Source of the DNA: Candidatus Iainarchaeum sp.
Lineage (GTDB): Archaea; Iainarchaeota; Iainarchaeia; Iainarchaeales; DTGL01
NCBI GenBank assembly: GCA_021161055.1
Contig: JAGHBI010000103.1
Span: 1-16,286 of the forward strand
Direction of reading: 5' to 3'
DNA length: 16,286 bases
The notes beneath the pieces are model-generated. The model was not told the DNA's origin, ran no database searches, and saw nothing but the letters and a program-made list of their open reading frames with translations. Within the stretch, counting starts at the first letter, position 1. Every line of letters starts with the position of its first letter. A program made the position numbers and the translations under genes. Shown piece after piece: positions 7,455 to 14,790 of this stretch.

Positions 7455-7541
7455 ATTTAATATTTAAATATGTTATGCCTTTACACTCTTATGCATTTTA
7501 ATGCTTTTTAGCGTTGAAATAACTTTTTAGGGGGGTTGTGT
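7455..7541. promoter_or_regulatory. Divergent promoter region, ThiI-like gene / acs
   Basis: TATTTAAATA at 7461-7470 is a perfect palindrome, usable as a TATA box on both strands. It is about 31 bases from the ThiI-like ATG and would start acs near 7491, giving a leader of about 50 bases. The leader holds an imperfect inverted repeat GCATT-TT-AATGC (7492-7503) and ends with the G-rich run AGGGGGG (7529-7535), a probable Shine-Dalgarno site. Confidence 0.45.
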
Positions 7542-9491
7542 TTGAGCAAAAAGTGGGTTACTGAAAGAGATAGCAAAGGTTATTTCTGGCCTTCGCAGGA
7601 GGCAAAGGAGCATGCATGGATTAGTGATGAAAGCATTTACGAAGAGGCCTCAAAAGACCCTGTAGCTTTCTGGGAAAAACTTGCAGGGGAAGGCATAACC
7701 TGGTTTAAGAAGTGGGACAAAGCTTATGAATGGAACCCACCGCACTACAAGTGGTTTGTTGGCGCTAAACTGAACGTTTGCTATAACTGTGTTGATAGGC
7801 ACGTTGAAGCAGGCAAGGCTGATAAACCAGCGATAATCTGGATTCCTGAACCAACCGCTGAGGAGAAGCGGGTTATAACCTATGGTGAATTGCATAAGCT
7901 TGTGCAGAAGTTTGCAAACGTGCTCAAAAGCCTTGGTGTGAAGAAAGGCGACCGCGTAAGCATTTATCTGCCTATGATTCCAGAGGTGCAAATAGCGATG
8001 CTGGCATGCGCACGCATAGGTGCTGTACACAGCGTAGTGTTCTCTGCTTTCAGCGCTGAATCGCTGAGAACGAGAATCGAAGACTCGGGAGCCAAAATAC
8101 TGATCACAGCAGATGGCTACTACAGAAGAGGCAAGGTTATAAACCTCAAACAGAACGCTGATAAAGCGGTTGAGGGCACTTCTGTTGAAAAGGTTATTGT
8201 TGTTAAGCGCGCAGGTAACGAAGTGGATATGCTCGCTAACAGAGATCTCTGGTGGCACGAGCTTATGGAAAATGCAAGCGAGAACTGTGAGCCAGAACAG
8301 ATGGATTCCGAGGATATGCTTTTCTTGCTTTATACAAGCGGAACTACAGGCAAGCCAAAAGGTGTTGTGCATACGACCGCTGGCTATATTGTAATGGCCT
8401 ACTGGACATCGCGCTGGGTATTTGACCTGCACGACGATGACATCTTCTGGTGTACTGCTGATGTTGGCTGGATTACAGGGCATACATACAACTGCTATGG
8501 TCCGCTAGCGAATGGCGCAACACTGCTTTTCTTCGAAGGTGCTCCGGACTATCCAGAAAAAGACCGCTGGTGGCAGATTATTGAGGAAAACAAGGTAACC
8601 ATTCTGTACACAGCGCCGACAGCAATACGAATGTTTGCGCAGTGGGGCTCTGAATGGCCAGCAAAGCACGATTTAAGTTCATTGCGCTTGCTCGGCACTG
8701 TTGGCGAGCCCATTGATGAAGACGCCTGGCTCTGGTACTTCAAACATATTGGAGGCTCGAGATGCCCCATAGTTGATACATGGTGGCAGACAGAAACAGG
8801 TGGCACGCTTATCACATCGCTTCCGGGAATAGGTCCATTCATCCCAACAGTTGCAGGCAGACCATTTCCGGGCGTTACAGCGGACATCCTCGATTCAGAG
8901 GGAAATCCAGTAAAAGGCGATGTTGGCGGCTACCTTGTGATAAAGAGTCCATTCCCTCCAAGTCTGCTGAGAGGTCTGTACAAAGATGAGGAAAAGTTTG
9001 TGAATACCTACTGGTCGGAGTATGGCAAAGAGATTTACTTCGCTAGCGACGGTGCTCGATGGGTGGAGGATAAGTACATAAGAATCACAGGCAGAGTTGA
9101 TGATGTGATGAACGTTGCAGGCCACAGGCTTTCAAGTGCGGAGGTTGAAAACGCTATTGCAAGCGATGAGAGGGTTAGCGAATGCGCGGTTGTTCCAAGG
9201 CCGCACCCAATAAAAGGCGAAGTGCCGGTAGCATTTGTTGTTCTTAAGGGTGCTGAACCAAGCGATAAGCTGAAGGAAGAACTGGTGGGTGTTGTTAGAC
9301 AGAGAATCGGCCCAACAGCGAAGCCTGAAGAGATAATCTTCGTAAAAGAGTTGCCAAAGACACGCTCTGGAAAGATAATGCGCAGAATGCTAAAGGCATT
9401 GCTCACAAACAAGCCACTTGGCGACACAACAACACTGCAGAACCCAGAGAGCGTAGAACACCTAAAAGAAGTAACGGGTTATAAGGGCTAA
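7542..9491 (+). CDS. acs: Acetyl-CoA synthetase (AMP-forming)
   Basis: Activates acetate with ATP to acetyl-adenylate, then to acetyl-CoA, giving AMP and pyrophosphate. The 649-residue product is full length for the family. The N-terminal Acs-specific domain (to about residue 85) precedes the AMP-binding domain. Its phosphate-binding loop is YTSGTTGKPKG (264-274), and VDTWWQTETGG (411-421) contains the tryptophan that closes the acetate pocket. The hinge is TGRVDDVMNVAGHRLSS. The C-terminal lid has PKTRSGKIMRR with catalytic Lys611, equivalent to Lys609 of the Salmonella enzyme and the usual acetylation-control site. TTG at 7542 is preferred because AGGGGGG (7529-7535) sits six bases upstream; an in-frame TTG at 7536 abuts that site and is less likely. 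Many archaea use an ADP-forming enzyme instead, so this gene allows high-affinity acetate use. The stop codon lies in a terminator hairpin. Confidence 0.97.
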   Translation: MSKKWVTERDSKGYFWPSQEAKEHAWISDESIYEEASKDPVAFWEKLAGEGITWFKKWDKAYEWNPPHYKWFVGAKLNVCYNCVDRHVEAGKADKPAIIWIPEPTAEEKRVITYGELHKLVQKFANVLKSLGVKKGDRVSIYLPMIPEVQIAMLACARIGAVHSVVFSAFSAESLRTRIEDSGAKILITADGYYRRGKVINLKQNADKAVEGTSVEKVIVVKRAGNEVDMLANRDLWWHELMENASENCEPEQMDSEDMLFLLYTSGTTGKPKGVVHTTAGYIVMAYWTSRWVFDLHDDDIFWCTADVGWITGHTYNCYGPLANGATLLFFEGAPDYPEKDRWWQIIEENKVTILYTAPTAIRMFAQWGSEWPAKHDLSSLRLLGTVGEPIDEDAWLWYFKHIGGSRCPIVDTWWQTETGGTLITSLPGIGPFIPTVAGRPFPGVTADILDSEGNPVKGDVGGYLVIKSPFPPSLLRGLYKDEEKFVNTYWSEYGKEIYFASDGARWVEDKYIRITGRVDDVMNVAGHRLSSAEVENAIASDERVSECAVVPRPHPIKGEVPVAFVVLKGAEPSDKLKEELVGVVRQRIGPTAKPEEIIFVKELPKTRSGKIMRRMLKALLTNKPLGDTTTLQNPESVEHLKEVTGYKG

Positions 9492-9511
9492 AAGCCCTTT
9501 TTCTTATTTTT
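9483..9511 (+). terminator. Hairpin terminator of acs
   Basis: AAGGGCT-AAA-AGCCCTT (9483-9499) is a perfect 7-bp stem with a 3-base loop, followed by TTTCTTATTTTT. The acs stop codon spans the loop edge. On the opposite strand T-rich sequence at 9512-9521 follows the Top6A stop, so the 46-base gap can end both convergent transcripts. Confidence 0.75.
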
Positions 9512-9537
9512 ACAAAAAAGAAAGCGTTTGGGAAAAT

Positions 9538-10704
9538 CTATGGTAAAAATTCCTTGTTCTTTATTTTCTTTGGCAGGTATTCCTTTGCCACAAACTCCAA
9601 GCTTTTGTTTGCCAGAGCCTGTTGCTCTATCCTGATTTTAAGCTGCATCGCTTTTTTAAGCTCATTCTGCCATGGTTTGTTCTTGAACCATTCGTAAGCG
9701 AGCATTTCCTTAGCTCTCTTTATATCCGTAGGTTTCATCTTTTCAGTAACATTTTGCAGACCGTATTCCTCAACATCCTCCAAGGTCATGCCTATGTATT
9801 TAGCGGTCGGGCATGCAAGCAAAGAGGAATGTGCGGCCAATGCCATGGAACCCTGCTTTATAACACTGTATATATACCAGCCATAGGGGTCGCCGTCGGT
9901 AAACACATACACAGGCAGCTTATGTTCAAAATGCAGGCGATGAATCAATCTGCGCGTTCCCCTGGCAGCTTGTCCGCCTGTGCCCACAAGTATTGCTTTA
10001 TTCTTCCTTGCAAAATCTTCCTCTACTAGGCGTTCGTACATTGCGCTTGTTTCTATCACAAGCACGTATTTGGCATTTATCTTCTTTATCTCTATCTCGT
10101 GAGGCTCCATTCTGCTCATTATGCTCCAGCCTCCACGGCCGAGCTTTAAGCAGTTGAATGTATCGTTGTGGTGCTGTCTATCGACAAGCGTTATATCACC
10201 ATAAAGCGTCCCTTTAGGGTTTGCGTGCACATTGAGCTTTTCTCTTATTGTATCTATGCTGTGCTCCAAATCTACTATGCAGGCATCGCTCTCGCGCTGG
10301 TCCTCAAATGTGTTCTCTTTGGTATTGCCTATGGTGTGCTTCAGCTCGTAGTAAACCTCTCTTATTGATGCTGTCTTATTGTGGGTCAGATACTCATACG
10401 TTTTGCTCATAACCAATGTTGTTTGCAGAAACTTCCTTGCATGTGCAATATTCAAAAATGTTCGTGTCGCGCTTTTATCACCAAGCGTTATTATGCCGAG
10501 GTCTTCATCAAACACAACGTTGCCTCTGCCTCTAAGCTTAGTCTTAAACCTCGGGTTTTTTCCATGTTCTATCTCCTTTACCATTTCCATCGCAATCTTC
10601 TTTATGCGCTCCGCTATCTCCTTTGGCCCTTCCAGCTCCTTCTTTCTAATAGAAGCCTTCGAGCTTACCCTCTTTACAACCTTTTTCTTGCCTTTTTTTG
10701 CCAT
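9538..10704 (-). CDS. top6A: DNA topoisomerase VI subunit A
   Basis: The DNA-cleaving subunit of the A2B2 type IIB topoisomerase, homologous to Spo11. It relaxes and decatenates DNA with Top6B. A Lys-rich N-terminal tail (1-25) precedes the winged-helix CAP domain with REVYY (115-119), whose second Tyr, Tyr119, aligns with the catalytic Tyr of Spo11 and Top6A. The Toprim domain has E218 (VLVIETSAMYERL) and D270-G-D272-PYGWYIYS as metal ligands. The 388-residue length is normal. ATG at 10704 is chosen because GGGTGAG, which overlaps the end of top6B, is a Shine-Dalgarno site five bases upstream; a GTG at 10713 would give three extra residues. The gene starts one base after the top6B stop, so the two subunits should be made in coupled fashion. 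Confidence 0.97.
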   Translation of the reverse strand: MAKKGKKKVVKRVSSKASIRKKELEGPKEIAERIKKIAMEMVKEIEHGKNPRFKTKLRGRGNVVFDEDLGIITLGDKSATRTFLNIAHARKFLQTTLVMSKTYEYLTHNKTASIREVYYELKHTIGNTKENTFEDQRESDACIVDLEHSIDTIREKLNVHANPKGTLYGDITLVDRQHHNDTFNCLKLGRGGWSIMSRMEPHEIEIKKINAKYVLVIETSAMYERLVEEDFARKNKAILVGTGGQAARGTRRLIHRLHFEHKLPVYVFTDGDPYGWYIYSVIKQGSMALAAHSSLLACPTAKYIGMTLEDVEEYGLQNVTEKMKPTDIKRAKEMLAYEWFKNKPWQNELKKAMQLKIRIEQQALANKSLEFVAKEYLPKKIKNKEFLP

Positions 10705-10705
10705 T

Positions 10706-12349
10706 TTACTCACCCTTCTGTTTTGGCTTCAATCTCTTAACCTTCTTTTCTTCAGGCTTTTCCAGCTTCAGTTTGTTGAGCACAAGCCACTCAAGCTTCT
10801 TTATGAGCTTATTCTTATCTTTCTTTGTTATCTTGCTAAGTGCTTCGGCAACTTCAGGAATATACTTGTAAAACATATCTCTCTTCATCTTCTTTTCTAT
10901 CTCTGCCCTTTTTGCCGAGATATAGCGAGCTGTTTTGCGCGCGCACATCATCAGTGCTAAGCGCAGCTCTTCCATTATTTCATCTTCGTCCGCTATAGCT
11001 TGTTTGCCTGCACCTGTATATGGCACGTGCACCGAGATGAAGTTCACAAATATTGTAAGCGGAACATTTTCGAGGTCGCGAATGCCATAACGCTTCCAGT
11101 CTATGCTATGCACCGCCTTGGTAATAGCACAGTTGCCTGCATCGAAAAGCAAAGGTGCTCTGTTCGCAAAGCGCATTATCTCAACCTTAACACCCTGGTT
11201 TTCATCCTCCTTCGCTTGATTGTTTTCCGTTGTTATGCCTGCTTTGCCACCGTATGCTATACCTATCTCTACCTGGAATGGATAGCCACCTGCATAAACC
11301 TTGGGTGGCCTTGTTAGAGTATAAACGTATTCAGGTTGAACTATGCTTTCAAGTGATTTGCGGATGCGAGCTTCGCCAATAGGCCTTAAACCATCTGCGC
11401 TCGGAGCTATGAACTTTATCTTCTTAAATGCATTCACTATCTGCTCCGCTTCACTCCATGTGAGTTTTCTCGGGTCCTTATTCAGATCAAATGAAACAAG
11501 CTTCTGTATCTGCGCTATTGCAGTATCTCCAATCCTTTCAAAATCATTCTTCAAGAATGAGGAAACCTTCTGCGCTTTTGTATGGTGTGCCATTGTTATT
11601 ACATCATCTACTGTTACGCCTGCAGGATGTGGCTTCATCGGCTTAGGAGGCTTTGGAATATATGTTGTTGTTCTGTTGAATATTATTTTTTCTCCCTTCG
11701 GTGAGCGAAATATTATCTTTGCATGAGGGTTTGCTATGGCAGTTCTTCGCAGGTATTCCAATGGGCCCATTGCGGATTCTCTATAAAGAACGCCCTTAAA
11801 TTTCGCCTGTATCATAAGTCCTCTAAACTTCCTGTCCAAATCGCGCATATTGTATATTTGTGGCTCGTTCTTTTTCGGGTCTATTGATATCTCGCATGCG
11901 AACGCTTTACCCTTGCCGGTGCCACTTATGACCTTTATTGCTTTGCCTGTTGTCATCTGGCTGAGCATTGTACAGCCGCTGGCTCCAATACCCTGCTGGC
12001 CTCTCATCTGCATAAGCCTGTGGAACTTCGTGCCAGCAAGAAGCTGACCTAAAGCCTTGCCAACAGTGTCTTTTGTTAGCCCAGGCCCATTATCCTTAAT
12101 TGTAATCTGGTAGTATTCGGGCCCAAGCTCGTCCAGTTTTATTTCGATTTCTGGCAGTATGCCTGCCTCTTCGCATGCATCCAGAGAATTTGTTACATAC
12201 TCGTGCACAACAGTTGTGAGCGTGCGCACCTTTCCATACAGACCAAGCATCTGCCTGTTTTTCTTGAAAAATTCAGCAACACTATGCTCCTTAAACTCCT
12301 TTGCAAGGACATCGCCTGTCACAATGGTCTTTTTGACTTTTTTCTTCAT
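10706..12349 (-). CDS. top6B: DNA topoisomerase VI subunit B
   Basis: The ATPase subunit of topoisomerase VI, 547 residues. The GHKL ATPase domain shows HEYVTNSLDAC (E50, N54, D57: N-box), DNGPG (86-90: G1 box) and RGQQGIGASG (116-125: G2 box with the ATP lid). The middle part (roughly 230-310) corresponds to the helix-two-turn-helix domain. The C-terminal transducer domain carries VHVPYTGAGKQAIADE, whose Lys matches the switch lysine that contacts the ATP gamma-phosphate. The C-terminus is Lys-rich. ATG start, with AGGTGGTG a few bases upstream; the stop of the KH-protein gene lies eight bases before this start. It is therefore inside an operon and is translated by a Shine-Dalgarno mechanism. 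Confidence 0.97.
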   Translation of the reverse strand: MKKKVKKTIVTGDVLAKEFKEHSVAEFFKKNRQMLGLYGKVRTLTTVVHEYVTNSLDACEEAGILPEIEIKLDELGPEYYQITIKDNGPGLTKDTVGKALGQLLAGTKFHRLMQMRGQQGIGASGCTMLSQMTTGKAIKVISGTGKGKAFACEISIDPKKNEPQIYNMRDLDRKFRGLMIQAKFKGVLYRESAMGPLEYLRRTAIANPHAKIIFRSPKGEKIIFNRTTTYIPKPPKPMKPHPAGVTVDDVITMAHHTKAQKVSSFLKNDFERIGDTAIAQIQKLVSFDLNKDPRKLTWSEAEQIVNAFKKIKFIAPSADGLRPIGEARIRKSLESIVQPEYVYTLTRPPKVYAGGYPFQVEIGIAYGGKAGITTENNQAKEDENQGVKVEIMRFANRAPLLFDAGNCAITKAVHSIDWKRYGIRDLENVPLTIFVNFISVHVPYTGAGKQAIADEDEIMEELRLALMMCARKTARYISAKRAEIEKKMKRDMFYKYIPEVAEALSKITKKDKNKLIKKLEWLVLNKLKLEKPEEKKVKRLKPKQKGE

Positions 12350-12357
12350 AGCACCAC

Positions 12358-12888
12358 CTAAAGCTCAAATCCTTTCCTGCTGAGTCTTCTTTCTTCGTGC
12401 CTCCTGAACGCAGTTTCTATCTCTGCGCCAGAAAGTATATCCATTATGAGCGATTCAGCATCATCAATATCTTCTCCAAGTCCAATCAACGCTATAGTGT
12501 CACCATACACAGACACATAGCAATTGCATTCATCCTCAATCCTTTTCCTTGTCCTTCCTGCACTGCCAATTACTCTTGCTTTTTTTGTGTGTATCGCTTT
12601 CCTGCTTTTTCCAATGATTTCGCGAAGGTTTATTATACGCAATTCATAGTAATCCTTTGAAAGTAAGAACGCCTTTTCAGGTGCAAAACCTCTTGCAATG
12701 GCCTTGCAAATCGCTTCAGCTCGCATCACCTGCAAAGCGTCACTGCCTTCAATAGTTACCTCCCCGCTCGCGCTATCTATGGTTAGCTTCGTTCCGGTTA
12801 GACTTTCAATCTTCTTTTTTGTTTTTCCCTTTGGACCGATAAGCACAGCTATACGTGCCTCTGGAACCAAAAGATATTGGGCAGGCAT
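12358..12888 (-). CDS. Two-KH-domain RNA-binding protein (Dim2/Pno1-like)
   Basis: 176 residues with two KH domains. KH1 has LLVPEARIAVLIGPKGKTKK (GxxG at 18-21) and KH2 has ARVIGSAGRTRKRIEDE (GxxG at 108-111). The arrangement matches archaeal homologues of eukaryotic Pno1/Dim2, which bind the 3' end of pre-16S/18S rRNA during small-subunit maturation; archaeal Dim2 has also been linked to aIF2-alpha. ATG at 12888 is chosen because the family starts close to QYLLVPE. An in-frame TTG at 12909 and GTG at 12897 are alternatives, and no clear Shine-Dalgarno site decides between them. A TATA element at about 12927-12938 serves this gene and probably top6B and top6A. It is preceded by the RIO1 gene, another small-subunit maturation factor. 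Confidence 0.9.
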   Translation of the reverse strand: MPAQYLLVPEARIAVLIGPKGKTKKKIESLTGTKLTIDSASGEVTIEGSDALQVMRAEAICKAIARGFAPEKAFLLSKDYYELRIINLREIIGKSRKAIHTKKARVIGSAGRTRKRIEDECNCYVSVYGDTIALIGLGEDIDDAESLIMDILSGAEIETAFRRHEERRLSRKGFEL

Positions 12889-12926
12889 AAAGAACACTGT
12901 CGTATGCAATCAACATAAATGCAAAA

Positions 12927-12938
12927 CATTTAAAAAAT
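12927..12938 (-). promoter_or_regulatory. TATA element of the KH-top6B-top6A unit
   Basis: ATTTTTTAAATG on the minus strand lies in the 65-base gap between the RIO1 stop and the KH-protein ATG. It predicts transcription start near 12906, about 18 bases before that ATG. Confidence 0.45.
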
Positions 12939-12953
12939 GAATTAAAGTTTGTT

Positions 12954-13700
12954 CTAAACCTTGCCCTTTAACGCCTTTATATCCGCTTTCATCTCCTCTG
13001 GTGTCTTTTCAAGGCCCTGCTTTGTGAAGTAATTCGCAAGGTTTTGAAGGTCTCTTTCAAAGAACTCTTTAGCGTTGGGATGGCTCAACAGAACCGCTTG
13101 TCCACAATCTATTATAACAGGTTCATTGTGGAAATTCAGGATGTTGTATTCCGATAGGTCTGCATGCACAAGCTTTGCTTTATAAATCATCTTTGCCAGC
13201 TGTTCCACAAGATTGCTATATAGAAAATCAAGATCATCTATTGGTGCTTCTTTAAGAAGCGGTGCCGCTTCCTTATTGCCAATAAATTCCATCACCAGAA
13301 CGTTTAGGTTGAAAGCATAGGGCATGGGAACCCGAACTTCTGCTTCGGTAAATTTTTCAAGGTTTTTATACTCCTTTCTCGTCCACTGGTATATTATATC
13401 CTGTTTGTCATGTCCTATGTGCTTGAAGCGCAGGTCTCCTTCAATATATGCACGCATGTTTTTGAAGTAGCTTGTTTCAATCTTATATATTTTCACAGCC
13501 CTCGCATTCCCTGCTTTATCAACAGCTCTGTACACATGCGCTTCCTTTCCAGTGCTGATGATGTGCTCCAAGCAATCTATAAAACCATCGTTTGCAAGCT
13601 TGTGTATAGCTTCCACTGCTCTGTGGTCAAAAACCTGGTTGAATATATTCCGCAATTTTTCCTCTTTTATAATATCTTCAATCCTGAAGGGTCCTTCCAT
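12954..13700 (-). CDS. rio1: RIO1-family atypical protein kinase
   Basis: Atypical Ser/Thr kinase/ATPase. In eukaryotes Rio1 acts in late 40S maturation, and archaeal homologues associate with pre-30S particles. The 248-residue product has the short nucleotide-binding loop STGKEAHVY (49-57), the ATP-anchoring Lys70 in AVKIYK, and the RIO1 flexible-loop start TSYF (77-80). The catalytic loop is LVHADLSEYNIL (D181, N186) and the metal-binding motif is IIDCGQAV (D198), the RIO1 pattern. It lacks the winged helix expected in RIO2. ATG start with GTTTTTAAAC centred 28 bases upstream and no Shine-Dalgarno site, so it is probably leaderless. It lies 44 bases after aIF1A and 65 bases before the KH gene on the same strand. 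Confidence 0.95.
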   Translation of the reverse strand: MEGPFRIEDIIKEEKLRNIFNQVFDHRAVEAIHKLANDGFIDCLEHIISTGKEAHVYRAVDKAGNARAVKIYKIETSYFKNMRAYIEGDLRFKHIGHDKQDIIYQWTRKEYKNLEKFTEAEVRVPMPYAFNLNVLVMEFIGNKEAAPLLKEAPIDDLDFLYSNLVEQLAKMIYKAKLVHADLSEYNILNFHNEPVIIDCGQAVLLSHPNAKEFFERDLQNLANYFTKQGLEKTPEEMKADIKALKGKV

Positions 13701-13723
13701 AAAAAATCAACTTATGCGATTTT

Positions 13724-13733
13724 GTTTAAAAAC
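13724..13733 (-). promoter_or_regulatory. TATA element of rio1
   Basis: GTTTTTAAAC on the minus strand is centred 28 bases before the ATG, in the 44-base gap after aIF1A. It suggests that rio1 is transcribed independently. Confidence 0.45.
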
Positions 13734-13744
13734 AATCAGCAACA

Positions 13745-14092
13745 TCATATTGGAAGACCCTCTAAAGCACCTTTTCTTGCCAAATAGAACTTTTCCGTGC
13801 TTGAATATCGCCATACAACGTCAGCTTTATCCGGCTGGAAATCCCAGATCTTTACTGTTACCAGATCGCCTTCTCTGAGCCAGATACGCTTTTTCATCCT
13901 TCCCGGGATTCTGCACTTGCGCTCCTTACCATCCTGGCATATCGCCTGCACCTTATTTGTACCGAGAAGTTTTGTTATTATTGCAAACTGTTCGTGCTCT
14001 TGAGGATCAGGCATGCGTATCTTTCTAAACGTCTGCTCTGCATCATTATTGGATTTCTTTCGATGAGTTCTCTTAAAACGTCTCTGTCCCAT
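13745..14092 (-). CDS. eif1A: Translation initiation factor aIF1A
   Basis: Archaeal counterpart of eIF1A, which binds the A site of the small subunit and helps scanning and start-codon selection. The 115-residue product has a basic N-terminal tail (MGQRRFKRTHRKK) and an S1-like OB fold with GTNKVQAICQDGKERKCRIPGR and IWLREGDLVTVKIWDFQ, the family signature. ATG at 14092 is chosen because it gives the expected N-terminus, lies one base after the stop of the DUF424 gene, and has AGGTTGG upstream. A longer in-frame form from ATG at 14119 would add nine residues inside the previous gene and is less likely. It ends the OB/aIF2-beta/DUF424/aIF1A unit. Confidence 0.96.
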   Translation of the reverse strand: MGQRRFKRTHRKKSNNDAEQTFRKIRMPDPQEHEQFAIITKLLGTNKVQAICQDGKERKCRIPGRMKKRIWLREGDLVTVKIWDFQPDKADVVWRYSSTEKFYLARKGALEGLPI

Positions 14093-14093
14093 A

Positions 14094-14387
14094 TTATACC
14101 AACCTGTATATTTGAACATGTGGTATGCCCTGTATTTTAATTATGCTGCGCTCACTTATTAAACCCTTTTTCAGCGCAACACTGACAACCTTCTCACCGA
14201 TGAGGTTTATATTATTGTGCTCATCAAGAAGTTTGCTCAGTTCACTCTCACTCACTTTCTTACCTTTATAAAATGCCTCACTTACATGAAACTCAACATC
14301 ACCAAACATTAATGTTTTGCCAATTATATCAGCATCGCTTGCCGCAAGCACTGTTTTGTTTGCTGCAGTGTGGACCTTGCAGTACAT
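14094..14387 (-). CDS. DUF424 family protein
   Basis: A 97-residue protein matching the archaeal DUF424 family by its whole-length pattern: KVHTAANKTVLAASDADIIG at the N-terminus, VSEAFYKGKKV, NLIGEKVVSVALKKGLI and the closing IKIQGIPHVQIYRLV, which fits the family's GGVPHAQ motif. Function is not established to my knowledge. The position between aIF2-beta (one base upstream) and aIF1A (one base downstream) suggests a role tied to translation or the ribosome. ATG start with GAGGG about six bases before it. Confidence 0.88.
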   Translation of the reverse strand: MYCKVHTAANKTVLAASDADIIGKTLMFGDVEFHVSEAFYKGKKVSESELSKLLDEHNNINLIGEKVVSVALKKGLISERSIIKIQGIPHVQIYRLV

Positions 14388-14388
14388 A

Positions 14389-14790
14389 TTATTCCCTCAA
14401 AGGAGCTATTGCGCCGCATGCTGTGCATTTCAGCATTTTCACTCCTTTTTGTTCTATAAACTTTGTATCGGGGCGCCCGCATTCAGGGCAGAGAACAAAA
14501 GCTCTTATGTAATCTTCAATTATTCTTTGTACCTGTTCCTGAGTAAAGATGCCTTTTAACACCAGCCGACCAGCATCTATGTTTGCAGCTGTTGCGAGCT
14601 GCTTGGTTATGTATTTCAGCGCATGCTTTTCATCCCTGTTTATAATGCTCATTATTTTGGAAAAGTTGCTTACAAACGTTCTGCTGCCCTGAACAAAGCT
14701 CTGTGCTTTTGGCATCTCAAAGCGTTCCCTTTTCAGGCTCTTTTCAGGCATGGATTTGTAGGCTCTATCAAGCATCTCCTTGTAGTTCAT
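14389..14790 (-). CDS. eif2B: Translation initiation factor aIF2 beta subunit
   Basis: Beta subunit of aIF2, the GTP-dependent factor that brings initiator Met-tRNA to the small subunit. At 133 residues it is the usual archaeal size. An N-terminal helix that binds aIF2-gamma is followed by the central alpha-beta domain (about 30-98: RTFVSNFSKIMSIINRD, HALKYITKQLAT). The C-terminal zinc ribbon is C101-x2-C104 and C122-x2-C125 (CPECGRPDT, CTACGA), shared with eIF5. The ATG overlaps the TGA of the upstream OB-fold gene (ATGA), and a strong Shine-Dalgarno site GAGGTGA lies four bases before it, so translation is likely coupled. The alpha and gamma subunit genes are not in this window. Confidence 0.97.
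   Translation of the reverse strand: MNYKEMLDRAYKSMPEKSLKRERFEMPKAQSFVQGSRTFVSNFSKIMSIINRDEKHALKYITKQLATAANIDAGRLVLKGIFTQEQVQRIIEDYIRAFVLCPECGRPDTKFIEQKGVKMLKCTACGAIAPLRE

Noticed and set aside
7650..8483. Long open frame (277 codons) on the minus strand inside acs
   Set aside because: It lies wholly opposite a full-length, motif-complete acetyl-CoA synthetase gene; its translation resembles no family I know and it has no promoter or ribosome site.
10379..10960. Plus-strand open frame of 193 codons across the top6A/top6B junction
   Set aside because: Antisense to two certain genes; the hydrophobic translation is what Lys-rich coding sequence gives on the other strand.
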